A stretch of DNA of 64,000 nucleotides, taken from positions 40,918-104,917 of the forward strand of contig JAUIGN010000026.1 of the NCBI GenBank assembly GCA_030430075.1. The letters run 5' to 3'. Positions 27,497-37,025 of the stretch are shown piece by piece (position 1 is the first letter of the stretch; every line of letters starts with the position of its first letter). Below the pieces are notes generated by a model. It ran no database searches and was not told the DNA's origin. It was given only the letters and a program-made list of their open reading frames with translations. Origin of the DNA: a bacterium (GTDB lineage Bacteria; Planctomycetota; Planctomycetia; Pirellulales; Pirellulaceae). The position numbers and the translations under genes were made by a program.

Positions 27497-30195
27497 CGCG
27501 TTTGCTCCTCTTCGTGTACCCAGCGTCCATCGATCATCACGGCGAGCACACGGCTTGACAATTCGAATGGCGGTCCGCTGAGCACCACCAGGTCCGCCTC
27601 CTTACCGACCGCGATCTGCCCCAAACGTTGCTCCAGGGAAAGCAGCCGAGCGGCATTGGCGGTCAATCCGTTCAGGGCATCGGTTGCCGCCAGGCCCTTG
27701 CCCACCGAGTAGGTCACTGCCAATGGCAGCCCGCTCACACCCGTGGTGGCCCGCGACTGGAACGCAAAAGGAATCTGACGGTTGGCGAGGACCTGTGGCA
27801 AGTTGACCAGGCGACGATCGACGGTCCTCACCAACATTGGGCCGGTTGCGACGGCGACCTCCTTGCTGGCCAACAGATCCGCCACGCGCATCGCATCGTT
27901 GCCTCCGGCGATCACCAGTTTTAGCATGAACTCGTCGCGAAAGATGCGGACCGCTTCACGCAACTCGGCGGGCCGATTCGCTTCGACGAGGGCCGGGATC
28001 TTGCCGGCAAAGAGGGCTCGATACGGCTCGAGGCTGGAAGATGCTTTTGGCTTGGTCGGTTCCTTCGGCTTGGTCGGCTCTTTCAGTTCCGCATCGGCTT
28101 CCGGCTTCGCATCGTCGCTTGCCGGCTTCTTGGCGTCCGGCGCACCGGCAGACTCGGACGAAGACGACTTCTCCTCCGGCTTGCCGTCACCCTGCTGCCG
28201 GTCCGGTTTGTCTTCGGTCGGCTTTTCGTCGGCGGTCTTACCCGCTTCCGAGGACTTCTTTTTGGCAGCTTCGTCCTCCTTCTTCTTCTCGGCCGCCTTC
28301 GCCTCCGCCGCCTTCTTCGCTTCATTGTACTTGGCCAGGGCCACGGCGTACGCTTTCTTCTGCTCCTGGTAGGCCTTGAATTGTTCGTCGTAGCGACGCC
28401 AGGCGTCCGCGTAAGCCTTGGCGGAAGTCAGCGTCCGCTTGAGCGCCGGTGCCGTGAGCGTGAGGTTGCCGTCGAGCTTAAAGCGAATCGCCGCCGGATC
28501 CCTGAGGACACGCAGCGTATCTCCCAGTTTGAAAGCGACCAGCGGCGTGGGTGATGATGTGGTCGAACCAAACAGGACGGTCGTCACGCCCCCCTGTCGC
28601 GCGACGGCAACGGCCGGATCACCCGAATCGAGTTGATCGCCCAGCTTGGTTTGCACCGAGATGGTGCCGGTCAGCGGGCCGCCAATGCCGATCCCGGTAT
28701 GCAGGTCGATGAAGCCGGGCACAATCACGCCCCCGGGGAATTGTCGCGACTCGGCATCCAGCGGCGCGGAAACATCCCGCCCCACCCCCCGGATCAAGCC
28801 GCCCTGCACCAGGACGGCCGCGTCCTGGATGACCTGGCCCATCCCGTCGTAGACGGCCGCCGCGCGCACCAGGGTCGACTTCTCGGAGATATCGCGGTCG
28901 AAGTGTCGTTGCCCACTGACGTAGGTCGCCAGGATGCGGGTCCTGGTCTGAAACGGCTGGTCGCTGAGAACGACGAAATCCGCGTCCTTCCCGGCTCGCA
29001 GGCTGCCCACCCGATCATCCACGCCCAGCAATTCCGCCGGCCATTCGGTCAGCATCCGCAATACTTCGCGTTGGGACAGTCCACCCTGCTGGAAGAGACC
29101 GGCTAGAAAGAGAATCTCGTGGACGTCACTGTCGTCCGCCGCATGGATGGCGACCCGCATACCGGCGTCCACCAGCTTGCGCGCATTCTCCCAGGGCAGG
29201 GGCGGCGGTGCGCGGCGGCCGTCCGGGACAGGCCGGTTATTGATCTGCCCCGGGCGAATCGACGCGTTCAGAATCACGCCCTCCACCATCGGCGCCCACT
29301 GTTCTGGATAGCGCGTGTAGGCGCCCAACTGCAGCGGATCAACCAGCAGAATTCGCAATCCGAACTGTTTGGCGACGCGGACGGCAGCGCGAACCTCTGC
29401 CAATTGGGACGCGGTCACCCGGACGGTCCGCCGGTTTTCCCGGTAGTCGGCAACCGTCCGCAGCAGGAGCCGTTCGTCGGGGTCCTGATTCTCGGCTGGC
29501 ACGCCCTTCTCCGCCGCCAGAAACGTCGCGCGTAACGCCGCCACCGCTGACGCGAGGCTGCGTCCCAACTGACGTTTCGAAGGTTCCAGCGGGCGATCGA
29601 CAGAAACAGCGCCCACGGGTGGCTCGTAGATCGTGGGCGGGTTCCGCGAGGCGCTGCTGAGCAGCACCCGCAGGCTCTCCGCGTCCGCCAACGTCCGCTC
29701 GTCAATCGACCGACCGCCCAACTTAACGACCGCACCCTGCCCGGGCATCAGCCGGTTGCTGCCGGGAGAAATCTGCACGGTGGTCACGCCACCGGCCAGC
29801 AGGCGATGAAAATCGGCGTAGAAGTCGAAGCCGTCGATCGCCTTGAGCTGCGGCGCAATCGTCTCTGGACCGTCGCGACTGCCGCCGGCCAGCCCCGTCT
29901 CCGCCACGACCAGCCCCGGGATGATGACTGCCTCGCCCAGTTCGTGGAGGCGAGTCCCCGCCGGCAGCGACACGTCATCGCGTGAGCCAACCTCAACAAT
30001 CCTGCCTCCCTCGACCACCAGAACTGCATCGTCGAGGACGACTTCGGTGCCGGTCCAGATCTGGCCGGCAAAGTAGGCGTCAACCGTGGCAGCCAGGACG
30101 CCCGCCGCCCCTCCGCTCCAGACGCACGATGCCAGGCACCAGATTGCGGCGCCCTGAAGCGCGTGCGACCACCAATTGCAATGATTGAGTTTCAT
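27493..30195 (-). CDS. Exported double amidohydrolase-fold protein, both sites degenerate
   Basis: A 900-residue protein with two consecutive amidohydrolase-like domains. An N-terminal signal (CLASCVWSGGAAGVLAA) precedes domain 1 (about 38-430), whose metal-site strand reads PGLVVAETG (93-101) and whose end is LLGVDDRVGSLRAGKDADFVVLSD. Domain 2 (about 440-900) has PGFIDLHTG (493-501), with one His only, and ends RLLSLEQRLGQIAVGKEADLVVLSG. A Lys/Glu/Ala/Ser-rich low-complexity insert lies at about 610-710 inside domain 2. It overlaps the next gene's GTG. The internal duplication looks like fusion of two genes of the kind found singly around it. Confidence 0.82.
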   Translation of the reverse strand: MKLNHCNWWSHALQGAAIWCLASCVWSGGAAGVLAATVDAYFAGQIWTGTEVVLDDAVLVVEGGRIVEVGSRDDVSLPAGTRLHELGEAVIIPGLVVAETGLAGGSRDGPETIAPQLKAIDGFDFYADFHRLLAGGVTTVQISPGSNRLMPGQGAVVKLGGRSIDERTLADAESLRVLLSSASRNPPTIYEPPVGAVSVDRPLEPSKRQLGRSLASAVAALRATFLAAEKGVPAENQDPDERLLLRTVADYRENRRTVRVTASQLAEVRAAVRVAKQFGLRILLVDPLQLGAYTRYPEQWAPMVEGVILNASIRPGQINNRPVPDGRRAPPPLPWENARKLVDAGMRVAIHAADDSDVHEILFLAGLFQQGGLSQREVLRMLTEWPAELLGVDDRVGSLRAGKDADFVVLSDQPFQTRTRILATYVSGQRHFDRDISEKSTLVRAAAVYDGMGQVIQDAAVLVQGGLIRGVGRDVSAPLDAESRQFPGGVIVPGFIDLHTGIGIGGPLTGTISVQTKLGDQLDSGDPAVAVARQGGVTTVLFGSTTSSPTPLVAFKLGDTLRVLRDPAAIRFKLDGNLTLTAPALKRTLTSAKAYADAWRRYDEQFKAYQEQKKAYAVALAKYNEAKKAAEAKAAEKKKEDEAAKKKSSEAGKTADEKPTEDKPDRQQGDGKPEEKSSSSESAGAPDAKKPASDDAKPEADAELKEPTKPKEPTKPKASSSLEPYRALFAGKIPALVEANRPAELREAVRIFRDEFMLKLVIAGGNDAMRVADLLASKEVAVATGPMLVRTVDRRLVNLPQVLANRQIPFAFQSRATTGVSGLPLAVTYSVGKGLAATDALNGLTANAARLLSLEQRLGQIAVGKEADLVVLSGPPFELSSRVLAVMIDGRWVHEEEQTR

Positions 30196-30324
30196 AGGTT
30201 GTCTTCTCGGTTGCCGACAGCCAAACCGACCAACGTTTCGCCGACCACATCGAGTTGGCGGGAAAACGGGTCAGGCCTCTTCTTTCATCTGTTCACGACG
30301 GCCAACGTCTCCTGCTTCACGCGC

Positions 30325-31653
30325 TCAATCAGCCTGCGGGTCCAGCAGCCCTCGCAGTTCCTGATCCTGCTCACGATCGTAGACCACCTCGCCACCGACG
30401 ATCGTCTTCTCGACCCAGGTGTTCAGTTTGAGCGGATGTCCGCTGAGAATCACCAGGTCGGCATCCTTGCCAGGCTCAAGAGACCCGACGAACTGGTCCA
30501 CACCGAGGATCTTCGCAGGCCGAAGCGTGATCGACTCGAGTGCTTCCTCGACCGAGACCCCGTACTTGACCGCGGTCGCCGCCTGGTACCACAAGTATCG
30601 GCTCCCCAATGTCGCGTTGCTGGTATCATTAATCTGGAACGTTAGGGGAATCTTATTCTCGTGAAAGATCTTCGGCACGACGATCTTCTCGTCGTCGCCG
30701 GTCCGCGGATCCGTTTTCCAAAAAACGAGCGTCTCCCCGAGGATCACGGGCAGTTTGCTGGCGGCGATTTCCTGCGCCGCGCGATAGCAGTCCTGGCCCA
30801 GGACGAGGATCGTCTTGAGCTTGTATTGCTCGGTCAAGCGGATCGCCTGGACGACATCCATGGCGTTCTGGCAATAGATGAAAGCCGACATTTGGCCGCG
30901 CAGGAGCGACTTCATGGCGGCCAGTTGCTGCTCCGCACTCGACGCCGCGTTAAACGACGCTCCGGGCTTCGCAACACCTCCCGCGTCCCTGTCAGCTTGC
31001 CCTTGGTCCGCATCCTTGTCCTCGGCATTCTTCTTTTCTACCGCGTCCTTCTTCTCGCGCTGCTCCTCGTCCTCCTTCTTGACGGCGCGACGTGCCTTGT
31101 CGAGCTCCTTGCGGAGGTTTGCCAGGTGGCTCATCCGGCTGGCATTCGAGCCCGGGCTGAGTGAGATCTTGAGGCCGGCGTGGCGTTTGAGAATCATGTC
31201 GTCGACGTAGCGGCCGGCGGTCTTAACGACCGCGGCCTGGCCGCCGATCATGGTGCTGTTTCCGGGCACCACCGCCGCCGTCGTGACGCCGTTCCGACGC
31301 GACTCCTTGAAATAAGTGCGGCTGGGGTCGATCGAATCGACGACGGAGAGAAACGGCACATTTTGATTTCGCTCATTGGCCTGCGACATGCCGCTCGGAT
31401 TGTGAACATCCACGAATCCTGGCATCACCGTCTTCCCGCCGGCGTCGATCACCTTAGCGTCAATGGGAATGGCCAGCCCCTTGCCGACCGCGTCAATCTT
31501 GCCGTCGCGAATCAGAATGACACCGTCTTCAAGTGGCTTCCCTGCAATGGGGATCACGCGACCGGCCTTGATCGCCAGCGGCTGGGCCGCGGCGATCTGC
31601 GCGGTCAGCAGTCCCCACAGCAACAACGGAATGGTGGTACTTCGATGCTTCAT
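30325..31653 (-). CDS. Exported amidohydrolase-fold protein, second metal His lost
   Basis: A 442-residue protein with a clear signal peptide (MKHRSTTIPLLLWGLLTAQIAAAQ). ATG 31653 is used; a GTG immediately before it is possible. The N-terminal domain (AGRVIPIAGKPLEDGVILIRDGKIDAVGKG) and the closing segment (LRPAKILGVDQFVGSLEPGKDADLVILSGHPL) are typical. The metal-site strand reads PGFVDVHNPSG (78-88), keeping Asp and the first His but not the second. A charged Lys/Glu/Asp-rich helix at about 185-225 is probably an exposed insert. It lies 129 bases upstream of the double-domain gene in the operon. Weak catalysis with one metal is possible; binding is equally likely. Confidence 0.82.
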   Translation of the reverse strand: MKHRSTTIPLLLWGLLTAQIAAAQPLAIKAGRVIPIAGKPLEDGVILIRDGKIDAVGKGLAIPIDAKVIDAGGKTVMPGFVDVHNPSGMSQANERNQNVPFLSVVDSIDPSRTYFKESRRNGVTTAAVVPGNSTMIGGQAAVVKTAGRYVDDMILKRHAGLKISLSPGSNASRMSHLANLRKELDKARRAVKKEDEEQREKKDAVEKKNAEDKDADQGQADRDAGGVAKPGASFNAASSAEQQLAAMKSLLRGQMSAFIYCQNAMDVVQAIRLTEQYKLKTILVLGQDCYRAAQEIAASKLPVILGETLVFWKTDPRTGDDEKIVVPKIFHENKIPLTFQINDTSNATLGSRYLWYQAATAVKYGVSVEEALESITLRPAKILGVDQFVGSLEPGKDADLVILSGHPLKLNTWVEKTIVGGEVVYDREQDQELRGLLDPQAD

Positions 31654-31742
31654 CACTGGATGCTCTACTACGGGTTACCTGTTTGGTCGCCGGGTGCCCC
31701 GGTGGGCACCCACAGGGGGACATGGTCGCTTCGGATCTCGCG

Positions 31743-33005
31743 TTACGGCGAATTCGGGCCGCTCTGTGTACGTTGGGGAGCGGGGCGACTTTGCGATCCT
31801 GCCGCGTGCCGCCCCACGGTCTGATTGGCTTCGCCCGGCTCTCGCGTCCGGCGATCGGGCGGCACGACGAACGCACCGCCGATGATTACCGCCTGCACGT
31901 TCGTGGTGAACTCGAACGGGTCCCCGTCGAGTACAACAACGTCGGCGTCGCGACCGGCCTGCAGAGTCCCGACCCGCTCGTCGATTCCCAGGATCCCCGC
32001 CGGCACACAGGTGATGGCCCGCAATGCATCGTCGGCCGCCAGCCCGAAGCGGACGGCAAACCGGGCTTGCTCCAACAGGCTGGGTCCCGACATGGCGATC
32101 TGAACACCGGCCTGCCGCAACACGCCCGCTCGATTCCACACCGGATCGGTCTGTTCGGTGCCGGCGGCGACCGAGGTGCGGAGTGGACCGAGGATGACGG
32201 GCAGCTTTCGCGTGGCCAACAGTTCAGCCAGGCGATGTGACTCTTCGCCTCCGACAATGACCGGCGCGAAGTCGAATTCCTCGGCGACACGGGCGATCGT
32301 CTCGATATCAAAGTGCGTGCGACTGACGCAATAGATCCGCCGCTCTCCCTGCAGGGCTTCAGCCAGCACGCCCGAGGCACTCTCGTCGCGTCGTGCCCCT
32401 TGGATCGCTCGGCGCAGCATCCACACAACCCCCATCCGGTTCGTCGGCTGCCGGACGTAGATCGAATCAGGCCGGGACCTGGAACGATTGCGGCTGCGAG
32501 GATCGGATGCGAGCGTCATGACGAGCCCCGCGTTCGGCCGGAGGACCCGCCGGCGCAGTTCCTTTCCGTGCGTCTTCGCGGCCAATGCGATGCCCGCCAC
32601 CACATTGTCCGTGCCGGGCGAAATGCCGACGGTCGTCACTCCCTCGTCGACTGCCTCGCGAAACGCGCGCGATTCCCAGTCGATCGCAGCCAGCACTTCA
32701 AAATCCGGCGTCAATTCCCGCGTCAATTCCGAGCTGCCACCGCTGATCCCCATCTGGCTGTAGGCATTGACAAAGCCGGGCACCAGGACGGCGTCGCCCA
32801 GGTCGACAACGTGGGCACCTGCGGGCAGCTCGATCTTCGCACCCAGTTCCGCAATCTTGCCGTCCCGAATCACGATCACCGCCGGCTCAATGGCGGGGCC
32901 GTGCGCCGTGTACGCCTTCGCCGCCATCAACACCAGATCCTCGGCGCCGGTACTTCCGCAGCCGAAGTGGAACGCCACCAGGAGAGCGATCGCGAATCGA
33001 TACAT
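31743..33005 (-). CDS. Exported amidohydrolase-fold protein, HxH site lost
   Basis: A 420-residue protein. ATG 33005 gives a compact signal (MYRFAIALLVAFHFGCGSTGAE), possibly a lipoprotein signal with Cys16, although the residues before Cys are atypical. The fold is shown by VIVIRDGKIAELGAKIELP and by the ending ILGIDERVGTLQAGRDADVVVLDGDPFEF. The metal-site strand reads PGFVNAYSQMG (76-86): Asp and both His are replaced. PGTDNVVAG is shared with its neighbours in place of the usual catalytic-loop residues. The C-terminal 35 residues are Arg/Pro/Ser-rich and probably disordered. Role unknown. Confidence 0.8.
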   Translation of the reverse strand: MYRFAIALLVAFHFGCGSTGAEDLVLMAAKAYTAHGPAIEPAVIVIRDGKIAELGAKIELPAGAHVVDLGDAVLVPGFVNAYSQMGISGGSSELTRELTPDFEVLAAIDWESRAFREAVDEGVTTVGISPGTDNVVAGIALAAKTHGKELRRRVLRPNAGLVMTLASDPRSRNRSRSRPDSIYVRQPTNRMGVVWMLRRAIQGARRDESASGVLAEALQGERRIYCVSRTHFDIETIARVAEEFDFAPVIVGGEESHRLAELLATRKLPVILGPLRTSVAAGTEQTDPVWNRAGVLRQAGVQIAMSGPSLLEQARFAVRFGLAADDALRAITCVPAGILGIDERVGTLQAGRDADVVVLDGDPFEFTTNVQAVIIGGAFVVPPDRRTREPGEANQTVGRHAAGSQSRPAPQRTQSGPNSP

Positions 33006-33069
33006 GAAACCTGCTTCCCCAAAACGAGCTCGCTGATGCGGCAGCGGCTTCACCGCTTTGCCCCAAGTC

Positions 33070-35691
33070 CTATTCTGCCGCAGCCGCCGGCATCACCGAT
33101 GCCAGTTTGCGCATCTTGTCGTCGGCTGCCTTCTTCCCCGCAAACGCCATCTTCCCGTCGATGACGACGTACTTCGGACGACAGGAGACATTCAGCGGCA
33201 TTCCATCCCAAATCACAAAATCGGCCGGCGCCCCGCCGACCAGCGCACACGTATGGTTGGGCATGCCCAACAACTTGGCGCCCCCGGTTGTCAGACCTGC
33301 CATGGCCGCTTCCGGCGTGAGGCCGGCATTCATGGCGAGCGCCGCCGTCAGGCGGGCATCGATTGCCCCTGTCGACAAGGGATCCATCGCCGAGCCAAAC
33401 GCAACGTTGACACCCGCGCGCGAGGCCTGGACGAGGCCATCAAGGTAGTGATCGTAGTCACCCACCCGAACCGGCCGGGCCACCACGCCCACCTTGAGCC
33501 GCACCAGGTCGTCAATGAACGGCCTGATGTCATCTGGATTAACGAGCGCGGCCCGCAACTTGAATTTTTCGATGATCTGAATTGCCGCCCGCACTTCGGT
33601 CGCCGTCGCGGCTTCAAACAGCGCGGTTGTTCGTCGACGCAAGACCGCAGCCAGGCGTTGCTGTTTATCGTCGCGGTGGGCTTGCCGAATCGCGGCTGGG
33701 GCAAACCGTTGCGTTGGCAGTCCTTTGTTCTCCAAGACGTCGTGGATCAGGGCAACCTGTCCGGCCAGGCTGGCGGGGTAACGTTCTGAGTTTCGAGCAC
33801 TGTCGGCAAGTACGAACTTGACGGCACATGGACTCCCTTGGATGGGGTTGGCTGCCCCGATTCGCACGCGGGAAACGGCGCCAGCGACGACATTGACATT
33901 GCCGGGCGCGAATCCCAATCGCAGGTATCCAGCTTGCAGTAATGCCTCGACTCCAGGATCCTCCGGATCGTAGGCATCCGCCGCGCGCAGATGCGACGCG
34001 TCCGCCTCGCTCGGATCGTCGATCAAGGGGGCCGCACCGAGGCTGCCATGCGCGATCAGGAAGCCGGGGGTGATGCAGGCCGAACCCAGGTCATAGAGCG
34101 GGGTGCCGGCAGGCAGCTTCTTGTCGATCTTCCAGGGCGTCAGTTTTCCGTTGCGGATCAACAGGCGGCCCGGCTTCCATTGTCCGCCGCGCAGGACACG
34201 CGTCGAATGCACCGCATACCTGGCAGGAAGCTCCGCGGGAAGAAGATCAAGCTCGATAGCGTCGCGTTCCGCAACGACCTCCCGCCCAGGCCTCTCCGCG
34301 TTGGCCTCGTAAACGACCTGCCCGGCAGACAGCGTCAGCCGAACCGGCGTGGCCGGTTCGAGCGGATCGCCGGAAAAGACGGCCAGGTCTGCCCGTTTCC
34401 CGACGGCCAGCGAACCGAGGTCTTGATCGACACCCAGAACGGCCGCCGCATCAGTTGTCATCGCCCGCAACACGCTTGCACGCTCCGCACCGCGCGCCAC
34501 GGCCGCCGCCGCATGCACACGAAGCAACCTCGACGCCCGCGGCTGTTCGCCGAACGTCGCCAGCGCCCAGCGGCGTCCCTCCGACGTCAGCGAGGTCAAC
34601 CAGTCGTCACCGCGCCGGCGGCGGTAGGCGGGAGTGCTCTCCAACTGCACAACCGGCCCCAAGACCAGCAACGAGCGGCGTTCCAAGAGGGATCGGTGCT
34701 GGCTACGCGGATGACTGATACCTTCCAGCACGATCCGGAACTTGAACTCGTCAGCCAACTTCAGCGCATGGGCCACATCATCTTCACGGTGGGCCTCCAT
34801 GCGGACCGGAACGTCGCCGGCGAGGACTTTTAACAAGAACTCCTTGGCCGGATCGGGGGTCGGTTCGGTGGGTGGCTTGGCAGTGCTCGCCGCCTTCGCT
34901 GACGACGGAGCCTTGGTGTCACTGCCTGCCTGCTTCCCGTCATCCTGCTTCCCGTCATTATTCTTGGTTGCCCCGTCCTTCGGCTTGTTCGCCTCCTTGG
35001 TGCCTTTCTTCTTCGCCTCGGCGGACTTCTTCTGCTGCGCCTGATACTCGGCGAACTTGCGTTTCTGTTCACCGTATTTCTGAGCGGCCTCGAACGCCTT
35101 CTTGAGCCGATCGTATTGGGAATAGCGAGCACGCGACGTCGAGGACGAGCCGTCGATGCCCAGGCTGGCCTGGGCACCCGCCGGTGCACAAATCACGAGT
35201 TCATCGACCGAGCGACTGGGGGCCACAGCCAGAACCGCCCCTTGGCCGCCGAGATTTCCCGAGGGCTGAACGTAGACCGCGGTGATACCCTGTCGAGCAA
35301 CCTCGCGCCAGTCTTCGGCAAGTGGGTCGACACCGTCGAGAATGTTCAGTCGTCCGTCGCTGGCAGCCTCGCGCCTGGCGGCAGCGGTCAACCAAAGCGT
35401 GCTGCGAGCGTCGATCAGCCCCGGCGTGACGACACACCCGCTGACGTCGATGCGCCGAGCGTTCTCGGGCGGCTTGATCTCCACCCCGACCGCCTCGATC
35501 TTGCCATCCCGAATCAGAACATCCCCAACCAGGTCACCTTGGTCCGATTGCGTGCGGAGATAGCCCCCCTGCAAAACCAAGGGGGCTGCCGGCGACGTTG
35601 CGTTCACGACCGGCACGCTCGGCAGGCCAAGCATCACGGCCGTGCCGGACACGAGATAGATAAGGATGTGTCGCGGGCAAGTGATCGTCAT
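33070..35691 (-). CDS. Exported double amidohydrolase-fold protein, both sites degenerate (first gene of operon)
   Basis: An 873-residue protein and the promoter-proximal gene of the cluster. Signal-like N-terminus (ILIYLVSGTAVMLGLPSVPVVNA). Domain 1 carries PGLIDARST at 90-98 and domain 2 PGFLIAHGS at 542-550, so neither retains HxH. Each domain ends with a typical closing segment (AAVLGVDQDLGSLAVGKRADLAVFSGDPL; AKLLGMPNHTCALVGGAPADFVIWDG). A Lys/Gln/Ala-rich low-complexity stretch (about 195-282) interrupts domain 1, as in the other double-domain gene. The shared design, with the order reversed in the operon, argues that the two double genes are paralogues. Function unknown. Confidence 0.82.
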   Translation of the reverse strand: MTITCPRHILIYLVSGTAVMLGLPSVPVVNATSPAAPLVLQGGYLRTQSDQGDLVGDVLIRDGKIEAVGVEIKPPENARRIDVSGCVVTPGLIDARSTLWLTAAARREAASDGRLNILDGVDPLAEDWREVARQGITAVYVQPSGNLGGQGAVLAVAPSRSVDELVICAPAGAQASLGIDGSSSTSRARYSQYDRLKKAFEAAQKYGEQKRKFAEYQAQQKKSAEAKKKGTKEANKPKDGATKNNDGKQDDGKQAGSDTKAPSSAKAASTAKPPTEPTPDPAKEFLLKVLAGDVPVRMEAHREDDVAHALKLADEFKFRIVLEGISHPRSQHRSLLERRSLLVLGPVVQLESTPAYRRRRGDDWLTSLTSEGRRWALATFGEQPRASRLLRVHAAAAVARGAERASVLRAMTTDAAAVLGVDQDLGSLAVGKRADLAVFSGDPLEPATPVRLTLSAGQVVYEANAERPGREVVAERDAIELDLLPAELPARYAVHSTRVLRGGQWKPGRLLIRNGKLTPWKIDKKLPAGTPLYDLGSACITPGFLIAHGSLGAAPLIDDPSEADASHLRAADAYDPEDPGVEALLQAGYLRLGFAPGNVNVVAGAVSRVRIGAANPIQGSPCAVKFVLADSARNSERYPASLAGQVALIHDVLENKGLPTQRFAPAAIRQAHRDDKQQRLAAVLRRRTTALFEAATATEVRAAIQIIEKFKLRAALVNPDDIRPFIDDLVRLKVGVVARPVRVGDYDHYLDGLVQASRAGVNVAFGSAMDPLSTGAIDARLTAALAMNAGLTPEAAMAGLTTGGAKLLGMPNHTCALVGGAPADFVIWDGMPLNVSCRPKYVVIDGKMAFAGKKAADDKMRKLASVMPAAAAE

Positions 35692-35954
35692 CGGGGAAAC
35701 TCACGAATCCGGCGTCAGGACAGCAGTCAGAAGCCACGCTACCACGCGACCTGCCCAAAATCCAGATCTTCGCTGCGAATTTAGGACGTGCTTTGGCCGG
35801 CAGTTTTTCGACATTCGGGGACGGGGCATCGACCATGGCCAGGAGGTGGCGATCGCCGGCGGGGCCCCACACGACAAGCTGTGGTTGTGCGTTGGCATCT
35901 CGCGGTGCGCCGAGCATGAGGCATCGCGGCCCGATACATTCGTCCGCCCTCGGG

Positions 35955-36503
35955 CTACTCCGCGCCGCCACCCTGATGGACCGCCGTCGGGACGAAGTGG
36001 AACTTGTATCCCGTTCCCAGTTGCAAGCGAGTGAGATGCACAATCTCCTGGGTGTGACCGCGAAAATGGGAGACGGAATGGATCACGGCACCCAGGCCGG
36101 TAACGGCAAACCCCTGGATCACGATTTCCGCCAGCAGGCCTTCCGGGGTGACGTTGGCCAGCGCCTGGCGCGTTGCCTCAATCGTCGCGTCGAGATGGCG
36201 GCGCAACGGTTCCCGTGTGAGCGGCTGGCGATGATCGAATTCAGCTTGTCGTTGGCGGCGGTCAGGCTCGCCACCTAAGCCCGCCACGATCCACTGGCCG
36301 ACATTTCCACAGATGTGGAGGACAAGATTCCCGATGCTGTTCATGGTCGGATCCGGTCGCCACCAGATCTGCTCGACGTCCAGCTGCTGCAGACAGTGGT
36401 CGATCATCGTCGCTGCGTCGGACAGTTCGCGAACGGCCTCCGCACCAATCGCGGTGCGCAGCGCTTCCAATGACGTGTCGGGCGGCACGGACCGGTCTGA
36501 CAT
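35955..36503 (-). CDS. DinB-like protein (DUF1572 type)
   Basis: A 182-residue, all-helical cytoplasmic protein of the DinB/YfiT-like four-helix family. The three His positions of the putative metal site can be suggested: DHCLQQL, LHICGN and the C-terminal HFRGHTQEI. MNSIGNLVLHICGNVGQWI is typical of the DUF1572 group. ATG 36503 (MSDRSVPPD) is preferred; a longer frame adds a hydrophobic but unsupported leader. Relatives are thiol-dependent transferases or stress proteins, but DUF1572 members lack a defined reaction. It lies upstream of the amidohydrolase operon on the same strand, 263 bases away; no functional link is evident. Confidence 0.82.
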   Translation of the reverse strand: MSDRSVPPDTSLEALRTAIGAEAVRELSDAATMIDHCLQQLDVEQIWWRPDPTMNSIGNLVLHICGNVGQWIVAGLGGEPDRRQRQAEFDHRQPLTREPLRRHLDATIEATRQALANVTPEGLLAEIVIQGFAVTGLGAVIHSVSHFRGHTQEIVHLTRLQLGTGYKFHFVPTAVHQGGGAE

Positions 36504-37025
36504 CGTTCGGCTCCCGGTGGTTACGAGTTTCACGATCAGGAACGAGCTAGGAACTGCGACGGTCAACGAGACGTCAAGGATCCGGGGCAAGTTGCTGATG
36601 ACACGCATCTACTTGCGGCCGCGCCGCAGGACGTCAGGTACCGCAGGACGTCAGGTACCGCAGGACCGACGGAACCCATGGTCGAGCGTATCGCAGTCCG
36701 TGCTCCATTCTCAAGCTGGCGGTGGGTCGAGGTCAACCGGACGGCCTGACCGGGCCAACCGGCAATGTCGTCACGGGACGCGTCGTTGGCATGGTTCGCC
36801 TGGTCGTTCCACTGCCGCGCCGGTGGTGGGAAAACCGGCTGGTTGGAGGTTGAGAATGCTTTCTTCCGTCGGGGAAGTCCACTAGAATGCTCGACTTGCA
36901 ATCCGCACGTGACGGTGGTCCGTGTGCGCCATGCGGGCGTCGTCGGCGCGAGTTCGCTTCGCCTTCATGCCGCCACCCGTCCGTGTTTATTAGCCCCCCA
37001 TGTTCACACCGGGAGTTCCCCATCG
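36504..37025. other. Divergent intergenic region
   Basis: About 520 bases between two divergently transcribed genes, so both promoters should be here. A 17-bp tandem repeat occupies 36624-36666. I see no RNA gene. The GGGAG before 37026 is the likely ribosome-binding site of the transporter. Confidence 0.5.
36624..36666 (+). repeat. 17-bp tandem repeat, about 2.5 units
   Basis: CCGCAGGACGTCAGGTA at 36624-36640 and 36641-36657 are identical, followed by a partial unit CCGCAGGAC. It shares its 17-base period with the repeats at 9320 and 38645, though not its sequence. Confidence 0.85.
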
